From Aminobacter ciceronei (GTDB lineage: Bacteria; Pseudomonadota; Alphaproteobacteria; Rhizobiales; Rhizobiaceae): 47,365 bases of DNA. Of this stretch, positions 25,243 to 33,464 are shown one piece after another. Under the pieces are notes generated by a model. That model did no database searches. It worked only from the letters and a program-made list of their open reading frames with translations, and was not told where the DNA came from. The translations under genes were made by a program, and so were the position numbers. Location: contig NZ_JACJHY010000040.1 of the NCBI RefSeq assembly GCF_014138625.1, positions 1-47,365 of the forward strand, in the 5' to 3' direction. Numbering within the stretch: the first letter of the stretch is position 1; each line of letters starts with the position of its first letter.

Positions 25243-26199
25243 TCAGGCGAAGGGAACCGCCACCGTGCCCTTGGGCAGCTTGGCTTCGTCATCCGGCTCG
25301 ACATGGATGATGATGCGCACGGAGGGAATTTCCTCCTTCAGCGCATCCTCGATGCGGTCGCAGATGACATGGCTTTCGCCGACGCTCATATCGGCGTCGA
25401 CGACGAGATGGAACTCGATGAAGGTGGCGCGGCCGGCAATGCGGGTCTTGAGGTCGTGAACCTCGATCGCGCCCTTGGAGTTGGCCGAGATGATGTCGCG
25501 GATGCGCATGTGGTCTTCCAGCTCGACGGCGCGGTCCATCAGCCCGTTCATCGACGAACTCATGACGTGCCAGCCCTGCCACAGGATGTTGAGCGCCACG
25601 ATGACCGCCAGCACCGGGTCGAGGATCGTCCAGCCGGTGGTAATTGCGCCGACCAGGCCGACAAGCACGCCGGCCGACGTCACCACGTCGGTCATGATGT
25701 GATGGCCGTCTGCGACCATCGCCGGCGAGCGCTCTGCGCGGCCGACGCGGATCAGCATGGTGGCCCAGATCGCATTCACCACGGCGGCAATACCGTTGAT
25801 GCCGAGGCCGAGCCAGGGCTGCTCGGGGTCCATCGGCGTGCCCCAGCTGCGCCATACCTCGAACAGGATCAGCAAGGCCGCGACGATGATCAGCACGCCT
25901 TCGAGCACGGCCGAGAAGTACTCGGCCTTGTGGTGGCCGTGCTGGTGGTCGAGATCGGCGGGCTTGTGGCTGACCTTGATTGCCCAGAAGGCGGCCATCG
26001 CAGCAACCACGTTGACGATCGATTCCAGCGCGTCCGAATAGAGCGCCACCGAACCCGTCAGCCACCAGGCGACGAATTTCAGCCCCATCACGGCGCCGCC
26101 GATGATGATCGACCAGAAAGCCAGTCTTGCGACGCGCTTCTTGGCCGATGTCGGCTGGCTGCCGCTGGCTGAAAATCCCTTCGTTTCGGTCTGGACCAT
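25243..26199 (-). CDS. Cation diffusion facilitator (CDF) efflux protein
   Basis: A 318-residue inner-membrane metal/proton antiporter with six helices (about 25-205) and a C-terminal cytoplasmic metallochaperone-like domain (about 215-300). The helix-5 metal ligands H-x3-D are present in DGHHIMTD. In helix 2, where FieF has D-x3-D, this protein has SDALES, so the second aspartate is replaced. GHHKAEYFSAVLEG forms the helix 3 region. CDFs of rhizobia export Zn, Fe, Co or Mn (EmfA for Mn). Specificity cannot be read with certainty. It lies downstream of trpE(G) in the same direction, across a 68-bp gap with a GC-rich hairpin. Confidence 0.9.
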   Translation of the reverse strand: MVQTETKGFSASGSQPTSAKKRVARLAFWSIIIGGAVMGLKFVAWWLTGSVALYSDALESIVNVVAAMAAFWAIKVSHKPADLDHQHGHHKAEYFSAVLEGVLIIVAALLILFEVWRSWGTPMDPEQPWLGLGINGIAAVVNAIWATMLIRVGRAERSPAMVADGHHIMTDVVTSAGVLVGLVGAITTGWTILDPVLAVIVALNILWQGWHVMSSSMNGLMDRAVELEDHMRIRDIISANSKGAIEVHDLKTRIAGRATFIEFHLVVDADMSVGESHVICDRIEDALKEEIPSVRIIIHVEPDDEAKLPKGTVAVPFA

Positions 26200-26226
26200 G
26201 ATCTCGCTTGATGGCTGCTACCCGCC

Positions 26227-26244
26227 CGCGGCCAAGCGGCCGCG
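26227..26244 (-). terminator. GC-rich hairpin after trpE(G)
   Basis: A perfect 7-bp stem CGCGGCC/GGCCGCG around AAGC lies 24 bp after the trpE(G) stop. No T tail follows on the minus strand, so termination is uncertain and read-through into the CDF gene is possible. Confidence 0.35.
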
Positions 26245-26267
26245 AGAGGGGAGGTTGTCGATGTTGG

Positions 26268-28457
26268 CTAGGCCGCCTTGTCCTTGGCCTTGCGCGGCAT
26301 GTGGGCTACCACGTTCTCGATCATGCGCATGCCGGCGTCATGGCCGAGCGTCATGATCGATTCGGGGTGGAACTGCACCGCGGCGATCGGTTCTTTCTTG
26401 TGCTCGAACGCCATGATGACGCCGTCCTCAGTCTCCGCCGTGACGACAAAGTCGGAGGGCAGCCGCACCGGATCGGCAAAGATCGAGTGGTAGCGGCCGA
26501 CGGTCACTTCCTTGGGCAGGCCGGAGAAGACGATGCCCGGCTTGGAGATGCGGATGCGCGATGGCTTGCCATGCATTGGCACCGCCAGCTGGCGCAACTC
26601 GCCGCCATAGGCTTCGGCCAGTGCCTGCAGGCCGAGGCAGACGCCGAAGATCGGCAGGTCGCGGTCCCTGGATTTCTTGATCGTTGCCGCCGTGTCGAAG
26701 TCCTTCGGCGTGCCGGGGCCGGGGGAGAGCACGACCAGGTCGGGCTTGATCCGGTCGAAGACTTCATCCGGCACAGGCGAGCGTACGGTCGAGACGTCGG
26801 CGCCGGTCTGGCGGAAGTAGTTGGCCAGCGTGTGGACGAAGGAATCCTCGTGGTCGACGAGCAGGATCTTGACCCCTTCACCGACGCGCGCGGTGGCGCG
26901 CTCGGTGCCGGGAGCGTTGCCGGTCTTGGCGTCGCGGATGGCGGAGAGCATGGCTGAGGCCTTCAGTTCGGTTTCGGCTTCTTCTTCCTCGGGAACGGAA
27001 TCGTAGAGCAATGTGGCGCCCGCGCGCACCTCGCCGATGCCGTCCTGGATGCGGATGGTGCGCAGCGTCATGCCGGTGTTCAGGTCACCGTTGAAATGCA
27101 CCATGCCGATCGCCCCGCCATACCAGGCGCGGGGGCTCTTCTCGTTCTGCTCGATGAAACGCATGGCCCACAGCTTGGGCGCGCCGGTGACCGTCACCGC
27201 CCAGGCGTGGCTGAGGAAGGCGTCGAAGGCATCCATGCCCTCGCGCAGGCGGCCCTCGATGTGGTCGACAGTGTGGATCAGCCGCGAATACATCTCGATC
27301 TGGCGGCGGCCGATGACGCGTACCGTGCCTGGCTCGCAAACCCTGGACTTGTCGTTGCGGTCGACATCAGAGCACATGGTAAGCTCGGATTCGTCCTTCT
27401 TCGAATTGAGCAGCTTCAGGATCTGCTCAGAGTCGGAGATGGCGTCGTCGCCACGCTTGATGGTGCCCGAGATCGGGCAGGTCTCGACGCGGCGGCCGTT
27501 GACGCGGACGAACATCTCCGGCGAGGCGCCGATCAGATACTCGCCTTCGCCGAGATTGATGAAGAACGAATAGGGTGAAGGGTTGATCGCCTTCAGCCGG
27601 CGCGAAATCTCCGACGGCACCGTCTCGCAGCGCTCGTAGAACATCTGGCCGGGCACGACCTCGAACAGGTCGCCGCGCTTGAAACTGTCCATCGCCCGGC
27701 GCACCAGTTGGGCATATTCGCCCGGCTCATGGTCGGCGCGTGGCGGAATGCGGTCGGACGCCTTGAACGGCTCGACGACGCTGTCCCGCGCGAGGCCCTC
27801 GGTCGAGAAACCCGCGCCGGCATAGTCGTAACGATCATGCCAGGCTTTGGCTGAATAATGGTCGACGACAAGGATCTCGTCGGGCAAAAACAGCACCAGG
27901 TCGCGCTGGCTGTCCTTGCGCACCAGTGTGTGCTCGACCGGGTCGAACTGGAAGGCGAGGTCGTAGCCGAAGGCACCGTAGAGGCCAAGATTGCTGTCCT
28001 CCTCCGACTTGAACAAGGCAGTGATGGCGCGCAGCACGGTGAACACCGAAGGCACGCGCGACCGTTCTTCCTCGGTAAAGACGCGGCCGGGCGTCGCCAC
28101 CTCGAGCGCGATCAGGCGCTTGGAGGTCTCGGTGATCGTCAGCTCATTGAGCGGCGCGAGCACGGCGCGGATCACCGGCAGCAGCACCTCGCCGCGGCCG
28201 TTCAGCGCCTCGATCTTCATTGCGCGTCCGCGTGCCGAGATTACCACCGGCGGGTCGATGATGGCGGTGTCCCAGCGGGTGTAACGGCCGGGATATTCGT
28301 AGTTGGAGGAGAACACCGCGCCGCGCCGGCTGTTGAGCCCGTCGAGATAGGTCTCGATCGCGCCGTGATAGGCGGTTTCGTGGCGCTGCCGGGTGATCGA
28401 CACCCCGCCTGACGTCACGTAGCGCTCGGCGCCGTTTTCAAGCAATTCCAACGTCAT
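26268..28457 (-). CDS. trpE(G): Fused anthranilate synthase TrpE(G)
   Basis: A fused enzyme of 729 residues that makes anthranilate from chorismate and glutamine, the first tryptophan step. The TrpE half (about 1-500) has the feedback-site [42 protein letters not shown] and [19 protein letters not shown]. The glutamine amidotransferase half (about 530-725) has [11 protein letters not shown] with the catalytic Cys and FHPESIMT with the catalytic His-Glu. The fusion is typical of rhizobia. GGAGACGGGA before the ATG at 28457 is preferred over the first in-frame ATG at 28469. Expression is controlled by the trpL attenuator upstream. Confidence 0.97.
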   Translation of the reverse strand: MTLELLENGAERYVTSGGVSITRQRHETAYHGAIETYLDGLNSRRGAVFSSNYEYPGRYTRWDTAIIDPPVVISARGRAMKIEALNGRGEVLLPVIRAVLAPLNELTITETSKRLIALEVATPGRVFTEEERSRVPSVFTVLRAITALFKSEEDSNLGLYGAFGYDLAFQFDPVEHTLVRKDSQRDLVLFLPDEILVVDHYSAKAWHDRYDYAGAGFSTEGLARDSVVEPFKASDRIPPRADHEPGEYAQLVRRAMDSFKRGDLFEVVPGQMFYERCETVPSEISRRLKAINPSPYSFFINLGEGEYLIGASPEMFVRVNGRRVETCPISGTIKRGDDAISDSEQILKLLNSKKDESELTMCSDVDRNDKSRVCEPGTVRVIGRRQIEMYSRLIHTVDHIEGRLREGMDAFDAFLSHAWAVTVTGAPKLWAMRFIEQNEKSPRAWYGGAIGMVHFNGDLNTGMTLRTIRIQDGIGEVRAGATLLYDSVPEEEEAETELKASAMLSAIRDAKTGNAPGTERATARVGEGVKILLVDHEDSFVHTLANYFRQTGADVSTVRSPVPDEVFDRIKPDLVVLSPGPGTPKDFDTAATIKKSRDRDLPIFGVCLGLQALAEAYGGELRQLAVPMHGKPSRIRISKPGIVFSGLPKEVTVGRYHSIFADPVRLPSDFVVTAETEDGVIMAFEHKKEPIAAVQFHPESIMTLGHDAGMRMIENVVAHMPRKAKDKAA

Positions 28458-28500
28458 TCCCGTCTCCATCTCTTGCAGTGGGAGCGTCCGGAGCCTGGTT

Positions 28501-28542
28501 CGAAAAAAGCAAATGGCCGCCCGGAAATCCCGTTGCGGCCAT
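28501..28542 (-). terminator. trp attenuator terminator
   Basis: On the minus strand ATGGCCGC (28542-28535) pairs with GCGGCCAT (28520-28513), followed by TTGCTTTTTTCG. The alternative antiterminator is AGCGGCC (28578-28572) pairing with GGCCGC (28540-28535), which destroys the terminator stem. This is classical attenuation between trpL and trpE(G). The released attenuator RNA corresponds to the rhizobial sRNA rnTrpL. Confidence 0.88.
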
Positions 28543-28579
28543 CACAATCTTCACGCGCACGCGCTTCAAGAGGCCGCTG

Positions 28580-28624
28580 TCAGCTGGCCCGCCACCAAAT
28601 GTTCTGGAGCGAAGTCGTGTTCAT
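28580..28624 (-). CDS. trpL: trp leader peptide
   Basis: A 14-residue leader peptide reads MNTTSLQNIWWRAS with tandem tryptophan codons (28592-28597). It is the counterpart of the rhizobial TrpL peptide, which has three tryptophans in Sinorhizobium. Stalling at the Trp codons favours the antiterminator and lets trpE(G) be transcribed. The predicted promoter puts the transcript start at the start codon, in line with the leaderless trpL reported for Sinorhizobium meliloti (from memory). That the peptide or attenuator RNA acts in trans here is unproven. Confidence 0.88.
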   Translation of the reverse strand: MNTTSLQNIWWRAS

Positions 28625-28631
28625 GGCGGAA

Positions 28632-28660
28632 TGCATAGCGGCGAATTCGGGGCCACGCAA
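28632..28660 (-). promoter_or_regulatory. Predicted trpL promoter
   Basis: Minus strand: TTGCGT (28660-28655), a 17-base spacer, then TATGCA (28637-28632). The -10 element ends seven bases before the ATG at 28624, so the RNA should start at or next to the A of ATG. Only the first three bases of the -35 match consensus. Confidence 0.5.
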
Positions 28661-28700
28661 CCGGATTTGCGTCGTCTTGCATTGCATTACCAACTGACCC

Positions 28701-29764
28701 TCACTTTGTTGTCCGTCGCCGCATCAGGATGACGAAAGCAATGCCGCCGATCAGCCCGGTGACGATGCCGAGCGGCATGTCCTGCGGCGGCACGACCGTG
28801 CGTGCGGCCATGTCAGCAGCGATCAGGAAGATGGCGCCGACCAGCGCCGACAGCGGCAGCACGCGGCGATAGTCGCCACCGACGAAGAAGCGCACGATGT
28901 GCGGGATCATCAGGCCGACAAAGGCGATGACGCCGGAGTAGGCAACCGCACAGCCGGTCAGCAGCGCGCAGGCGACGAAGGCCTTGAGCCGGAAGCGCTG
29001 CGCCGGGATGCCGAGTGCGGTTGCGCTTTCGTCGCCCAACGTCATGGCGTTGAGGTTGCGGGTCTGCGTCATCAGCCAGACGCCGCACAGGACAAGGGCT
29101 GCCAGCGGATAGGGCAGATGGCTCCATTGCGCCAGCCCGAGCCCGCCAAGCATCCAGAAGATCGCGACATGGGCAGCCTTGGGGTCGCCGATGAAGATCA
29201 AGAGGTTGCCTGCGGCCGAGATGATGAAGCTCACCGCCACGCCGGCAAGGATCAGCTGGCCGGCCGACTGCGCCCGCGCCAGGTTGGCGATGGCAAGCAC
29301 CAGTGCGGTTGCCGCCAGCGCGCCGGCAAAGGCGAAGACCGGTACGGTGACGGTGCCGAGCACCATGCCGGCATGGATCAGCGCCATGATCGCGCCGAAG
29401 GCCGCGCCCGACGAAATGCCGAGCAGATGCGGATCGGCGAGCGGATTGCGTGTCACCGACTGCAGGGCTCCCCCCCCCCCACCAGCGCCAGCGAGGCGCC
29501 GACGATGGCGCCCAGGATGACGCGCGGCGCGCGCACGTCCCAGACGATATTCTCGCGTCCGCTCGACCAGACCGCCTCGACGCTTCCCGGTATCAGCTTG
29601 TTGGCAATGACGCCCCACACCGTTTCCAGTGGGATCGCCACCGGGCCGACGCCGACGGCAATGATCATGCCTATCACAAGCACCACGGCCAGCCCCGGTA
29701 TCAGGGCCGGCATGGCGTGGATCAGGACGTGTCTTGGCCCTGTGACGAGGTGGCGATGCGACAC
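28701..29764 (-). pseudogene. FecCD/BtuC-type ABC permease interrupted at an 11-nt G tract
   Basis: Inner-membrane permease of the FecCD family, about 354 codons, starting GTG 29764 (or ATG 29713). The N-terminal half ends RAPRVILGAIVGASLALVG; the C-terminal half resumes GGALQSVTRNPLADPHLLGISSGAAFG. They lie in different frames, joined by 11 consecutive G on the minus strand (29470-29480). Nine or twelve G would restore one frame. The rest is intact, including AYSGVIAFVGLMIPHIVRFFVG, which contacts the ATPase. It follows the binding-protein gene by three bases. It may be a switchable tract, a true lesion or a sequencing error. Cobalamin or cobinamide uptake is inferred from the upstream riboswitch. 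Confidence 0.85.
29470..29480. repeat. Homopolymer tract (11 C/G)
   Basis: Eleven consecutive C on the plus strand, the longest single-base run I noticed in the window. It lies inside the permease coding region at its frame break, exactly where FecCD proteins have a short Gly/Ala stretch before LQ. Tracts of this length are prone to slippage in cells and in sequencing. Confidence 0.95.
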
Positions 29765-29767
29765 GGC

Positions 29768-30712
29768 TCAGTCGGCCCGCATCGCGGCGGCCAGCCGCTT
29801 GATCGCCGCAATGTTGCGCGGTCCCGGCGTCGCCTCGTTGTATTCGAGCACGAAGAAGCGGTTGTTCTTCACTGCCTCGATGTCCTTGAAGGCCGGGTTG
29901 GTGCGCATGTAGTCGATCTTCTGCTCGGCAGTTACCTCACCGTAATTGACGATCACCACCATGTCGGGATTGCGCTCGATGACCGGCTCCCAGCCGATCT
30001 CGACCCAGCTCGACTCGACGTCGTCGACGATGTTCTTGCCGCCGGCTGCCTCGATAATGGCGGTCGGCATGGCGTAGCGTCCGGCGGTAAACGGCTTCTG
30101 CTCGCCGGAATCGTAGATGAACACGTTGACCGGCTTGTCGAGCTTGGGCAGCTCGGCCTGGAAGTCGGCGAGTTCCTTCTCATAGCCTGCCACCAGGACC
30201 TCCGCCTTCTCGCGCACACCAAAAATGGCGCCGAGATTGAGCAGGTCGGCATACATGTCCTGAAGCGACGACTTGTCCTTCTTCATGATGTGGATGCAGC
30301 TTTCGGTCAGCTCGTAGACAGCGATCTTGAAGGGCGCGAGCGTATCCGGGGTGACGTCGCCGCCGACCTTCATGCCGTAATTCCAGCCGGCGAAGAACAG
30401 GTCGGTGTCGGCGCCGAGCAGCACTTCCTTGCTGACGTATTGTGGGGCGAGTTCGGGCAGTTCGCCGACGCCCTTGCGCAAATCCTCGCTCAGCGTCTTC
30501 CAGCCGGAGATGCCGGAATAGCCGGCCATGTGGTCGGCGAGGCCGAGCGCCAGCATCATCTCGGTCAGGTTGACGTCGTGCGAGACGGCGCGCTTGGGCG
30601 CGGTCTCGAAGGTGACGTCGCGGTTGCAGCTCTTGACGGTGACGGGGAAGCCGCTGGCCATAGCTGTTGCGCAGGTGGCGAGCAGGGCGGCGGCGATGAT
30701 GGGCAGGCGCAT
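29768..30712 (-). CDS. ABC transporter periplasmic binding protein (BtuF/FhuD-like)
   Basis: A 314-residue exported binding protein with a signal peptide (MRLPIIAAALLATCATAMASG), followed by the PBP-like PF01497 fold. KRAVSHDVNLTEMMLALGLADHMAGYSG is the first lobe and GKNIVDDVESSWVEIGWEPVIERNPDMVVI the second. CAAGGAGCCTCC before the ATG at 30712 selects this start within a longer frame. It lies between the ATPase gene (16 bp) and the permease (3 bp), all read together. The family carries iron chelates or corrinoids; the cobalamin riboswitch ahead of the operon favours corrinoid or cobalt-related substrates. Confidence 0.9.
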   Translation of the reverse strand: MRLPIIAAALLATCATAMASGFPVTVKSCNRDVTFETAPKRAVSHDVNLTEMMLALGLADHMAGYSGISGWKTLSEDLRKGVGELPELAPQYVSKEVLLGADTDLFFAGWNYGMKVGGDVTPDTLAPFKIAVYELTESCIHIMKKDKSSLQDMYADLLNLGAIFGVREKAEVLVAGYEKELADFQAELPKLDKPVNVFIYDSGEQKPFTAGRYAMPTAIIEAAGGKNIVDDVESSWVEIGWEPVIERNPDMVVIVNYGEVTAEQKIDYMRTNPAFKDIEAVKNNRFFVLEYNEATPGPRNIAAIKRLAAAMRAD

Positions 30713-30728
30713 GGAGGCTCCTTGATGT

Positions 30729-31544
30729 TCAGCGTTCGAGGTGGAAGGAAAAGCGTGGACGACCGGTGACGGGATGGTCGTCGAGGGTCGCTCCGACGGA
30801 AAAGCTGTCACGTATGCGATCGGGCGTCAGGATGTCGGCGGGCGCGCCGCAGGCAATGGCGCGGCCGCCGTCCATGACAAGCGCGCGGTCGGCATGGGCC
30901 GAGGCGAGCGCCAAATCGTGCAGGGAAACGATGACGGTGCAGCCGAGATTGCCGAGCAGTTCCAGCACTTCGAGCTGGTGGCGGATGTCGAGGTGGTTGG
31001 TCGGTTCGTCGAGGATCAGAAGGTCGGGTCGCTGCACCAATGCCCGGGCGATCATCACGCGCTGCTTTTCGCCGCCCGACAGCGAGCAGAGGTCGCGCGC
31101 AGCGAGTGCGGTCAGGCCGAGCAGGGCAAGGGCTGCCTCGACTTGGTCGTAGTCGCGGTCGCTGGTGCCGAAACTCGTAACATGCGGGGTCAGGCCCAAC
31201 TCGATGATTTCTGCGACGGTCAGGCCGAAGTCCGAGGCGCTTTCCTGAAGCACGGTCGCGATACGGCGGGCGCAGTCGCGCGGCTTCATCTTCCAGATGT
31301 CGGTGCCGTCGAGGCGGACAGTGCCCGAAGTCGGCTTGTGGTAGCGGTAGAGGCAGCGCAGCAGGCTCGACTTGCCGGCGCCGTTGGGGCCGACGATGGC
31401 GAGCAACTCGCCCGGCGCAACCGCAAGGCTGATCGGCTCGAGGATCGGCTGCGAAGCACGAGGGCCCCAGCTGACGCCATCGAGTTCGAGCAGTGCCGGG
31501 GTGGTGCCTACAAGGCGGCTAGCGGCGTGGACGCGATCGAGCAT
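30729..31544 (-). CDS. ABC transporter ATPase (BtuD/FecE-like)
   Basis: An ATPase subunit of 271 residues. Walker A is GPNGAGKSS, the Q-loop lies in VLQES, the signature is LSGGEKQR, Walker B is LLILDEPTNHLD and the switch His is in SLHD. It powers the permease encoded downstream. The frame continues upstream to 31619 into the riboswitch leader, but the ATG at 31544 matches homologues. It is the first gene of a three-gene operon whose leader carries a cobalamin riboswitch. Confidence 0.92.
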   Translation of the reverse strand: MLDRVHAASRLVGTTPALLELDGVSWGPRASQPILEPISLAVAPGELLAIVGPNGAGKSSLLRCLYRYHKPTSGTVRLDGTDIWKMKPRDCARRIATVLQESASDFGLTVAEIIELGLTPHVTSFGTSDRDYDQVEAALALLGLTALAARDLCSLSGGEKQRVMIARALVQRPDLLILDEPTNHLDIRHQLEVLELLGNLGCTVIVSLHDLALASAHADRALVMDGGRAIACGAPADILTPDRIRDSFSVGATLDDHPVTGRPRFSFHLER

Positions 31545-31665
31545 GCCCTGTCTCCGCGGTCGGGCGGAGGCAGCAGAACGATCCGGAAAGCGCGCCGGTA
31601 CCGAAGAAGGCAGTCGCAACCATCATCATCTCCGCGGCACACCCCGGCCGGTTGAGTTAATCGGA

Positions 31666-31850
31666 TGATGGCAGGTCTCCTGGCTTGCGGGTGATCGCTC
31701 CTCGGAGCCTTCCCGGCCTTTCGGCCAGTGGCATGTTTCCGAATTGCTATCCGCTCACAGTTGCGGGGGCAGCCACGGTTTCGCGTCGGGGACGTCTCAC
31801 CGTGTTCCCATTTAACCTGCTGCCCGAACCGGATAGCAGGAACCATCGCT
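31666..31850 (-). ncRNA. Cobalamin riboswitch
   Basis: The minus-strand leader contains the B12 box, reading AGCCAGGAGACCTGCC at about 31685-31670. It also has the upstream elements TGGGAACACGGTGA, GCTGCCCCCGCAACTGTGA and GCCACTGGCCGAAAGGCCGGGAAGG expected of the adenosylcobalamin-class fold. It lies 122 bp before the ATPase start and downstream of the MFS stop. It should switch off the ABC operon when cobalamin is plentiful, which identifies the operon as corrinoid (or cobalt) related. The expression platform between 31545 and 31665 was not resolved. Confidence 0.95.
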
Positions 31851-31894
31851 GTCGTGGCTACAGCAGCGACGGGTTGCTGACAATCGCTAAAGCG

Positions 31895-33061
31895 TCATGC
31901 CGCCTGCTGAATTGCGTCACGGCGGTCGAGCGCGAAGGAAATGAGCGCCACGCCGAAGGCAGACAGTGCGATGGCCGCGCCGACGAAGGGCAGGTCGGCA
32001 TAGCTCACGCCCATCGAAATCGCAGCACCACCGGCCCAGGCGCCGGCGGCGTTGCCGGCGTTGAAGGCGCCCTGGTTGAGGGTGGCCGCGAGGTTCGGTG
32101 CCTCCGAAGCGGTTTCGACGACGCGCATCTGCATCGGTGGCACGATGACGAAGGTGATGACGCCCCACATGAAGACGAGCAGGATCGCCGCTGGCGCCGA
32201 AGAGCTGAGTTCGGCGAAGGCGACGTGAATCGCCGCCATCACCACCAGCGCGCCGATGGCTGTGGGCATCAGCTTCCAGTCGGCCAGCTTGCCGCCGATG
32301 ATGTTGCCGATGGTCATGCCGCCGCCGAACAGCAAAAGCACCCAAGTGACCGATTCAACCGAGAGGCCGCTGACGTCGGTCAGGATCGGCTTGATGTAGG
32401 TGAAGACGGCAAACAGGCTGCCCGAGGCGAGCGCCGAGATGATCATGGCGAGCCAGACCTGGAGCTTGCCCAGCACCTTGACCTCGCCTGATACCCCGCC
32501 CTTGCCGGGAGGGGCGACGCCCGCAGGGACCAGCCAGGCTATGGCCGCCACCGAGAGCAGGCCGATGACCACGACGGCAAAGAAGGTGGCGCGCCAGCCA
32601 TAGGCTTCGCCGAGTGCCGTGCCGCCGGGAACGCCGAGGATGTTCGCCAATGTCAGGCCGGCAAACATCAGGGCGATGGCACTGGCGCGCTTGTTGGTTG
32701 GGACCAGGCTTGCCGCCACCACCGAGCCGATGCCGAAGAAGGCGCCGTGACCAAAGGCGGTGATGACGCGGGCGATCATCAGCGTCCAGTAAGTGGGGGC
32801 GATGGCGCAGAGCAGGTTGCCGAAGACGAACATCATGGCGAGCCCGATCAGCACCGGTTTGCGCGGCAGTTTCGCTGTGCCCACCGCGATGATCGGGGCG
32901 CCGACGACGACGCCGAGCGCGTAGCCGGTGACCAGAAGACCGGCGGCCGGGATCGACACGCCGAGGTCGGCGGCGACCTCCGGCAACAGGCCCATGATCA
33001 CGAATTCGGTGGTGCCGATGCAAAAGGATGCAACGGCCAGAGCGAGGATCGGCAAGGGCAT
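31895..33061 (-). CDS. MFS transporter, DHA1 / AraJ-YdhP-like exporter
   Basis: A 388-residue, twelve-helix major facilitator of the drug/arabinose-efflux type. It starts PLPILALAVASFCIGTTEFVIMGLLPEVA and has GYALGVVVGAPIIAV, TAFGHGAFFGIG and a long hydrophilic loop after helix 6 (about 185-200). Members export sugars, purines or drugs with protons; the substrate cannot be told. ATG at 33061, no clear ribosome site. It ends 45 bp before the 5' end of the cobalamin riboswitch, so the two units are read in the same direction and probably independently. Confidence 0.9.
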   Translation of the reverse strand: MPLPILALAVASFCIGTTEFVIMGLLPEVAADLGVSIPAAGLLVTGYALGVVVGAPIIAVGTAKLPRKPVLIGLAMMFVFGNLLCAIAPTYWTLMIARVITAFGHGAFFGIGSVVAASLVPTNKRASAIALMFAGLTLANILGVPGGTALGEAYGWRATFFAVVVIGLLSVAAIAWLVPAGVAPPGKGGVSGEVKVLGKLQVWLAMIISALASGSLFAVFTYIKPILTDVSGLSVESVTWVLLLFGGGMTIGNIIGGKLADWKLMPTAIGALVVMAAIHVAFAELSSSAPAAILLVFMWGVITFVIVPPMQMRVVETASEAPNLAATLNQGAFNAGNAAGAWAGGAAISMGVSYADLPFVGAAIALSAFGVALISFALDRRDAIQQAA

Positions 33062-33194
33062 GGGCGGACTCAGGGGAGTTGAAACGATTTAGACGCACAA
33101 TTTCCTCATGTCCGGCGCGGCACAAGCGACGTTGCCGCATTGCAGCAATGCACCTGGCGCATAGGAGAAGTGCGCAAGGCGCTAGCTGAGACGA

Positions 33195-33363
33195 TCAGGA
33201 TTGCTGGGTGAGGTCGCGTCGGAGAAATTCGTAGAGCCGGTCGACTGCCAATTGGCGGCCTGCGGGTTGCGCAATATGCCGATTTCCATCTCGGGCAGCG
33301 GCGGCAGGCCCTCGGCTTCGCCGATGACGCGCAGGCCGGGGGCACGCTGCGCTGGGCGAGCAC
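33195..33363 (-). pseudogene. LysR-family regulator remnant (C-terminus, frameshifted)
   Basis: The minus strand encodes the tail of a LysR effector-binding domain in three pieces. VLAQRSVPP is followed, in another frame, by GLRVIGEAEGLPPLPEMEIGILRNPQAANW and then, in a third, by VDRLYEFLRRDLTQQS before TGA (33195-33197). Each join fits loss of one base (in the CCCCC before GGCCTG, and in TTGGCAG). Homology stops at about 33370, beside a 9-bp inverted repeat. The remaining gap 33062-33194 shows nothing else. Confidence 0.65.
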
Positions 33364-33374
33364 GGCTACTGGCG

Positions 33375-33399
33375 GGTACCCGTTCGTCGCACGGGTACC
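33375..33399. repeat. Inverted repeat at the end of the LysR remnant
   Basis: GGTACCCGT (33375-33383) and ACGGGTACC (33391-33399) are perfect complements around TTCGTCG C. It sits where the LysR homology breaks off and 18 bp from the gcd terminator. It may mark a deletion join or simply be an extra hairpin. Confidence 0.5.
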
Positions 33400-33416
33400 G
33401 CCCTTGCCGGCCAGAA

Positions 33417-33444
33417 ATGAAAAGGGCGCCCGAGGCGCCCCTTC
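33417..33444 (-). terminator. gcd terminator
   Basis: Minus strand: AGGGGCGCC, loop TCG, GGCGCCCTT, then TTCATTT. It lies about 20 bp after the glucose dehydrogenase stop. The stem is strong and GC-rich, the T tail short. Confidence 0.75.
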
Positions 33445-33464
33445 CGATGTCGATGCGCCCAGAC

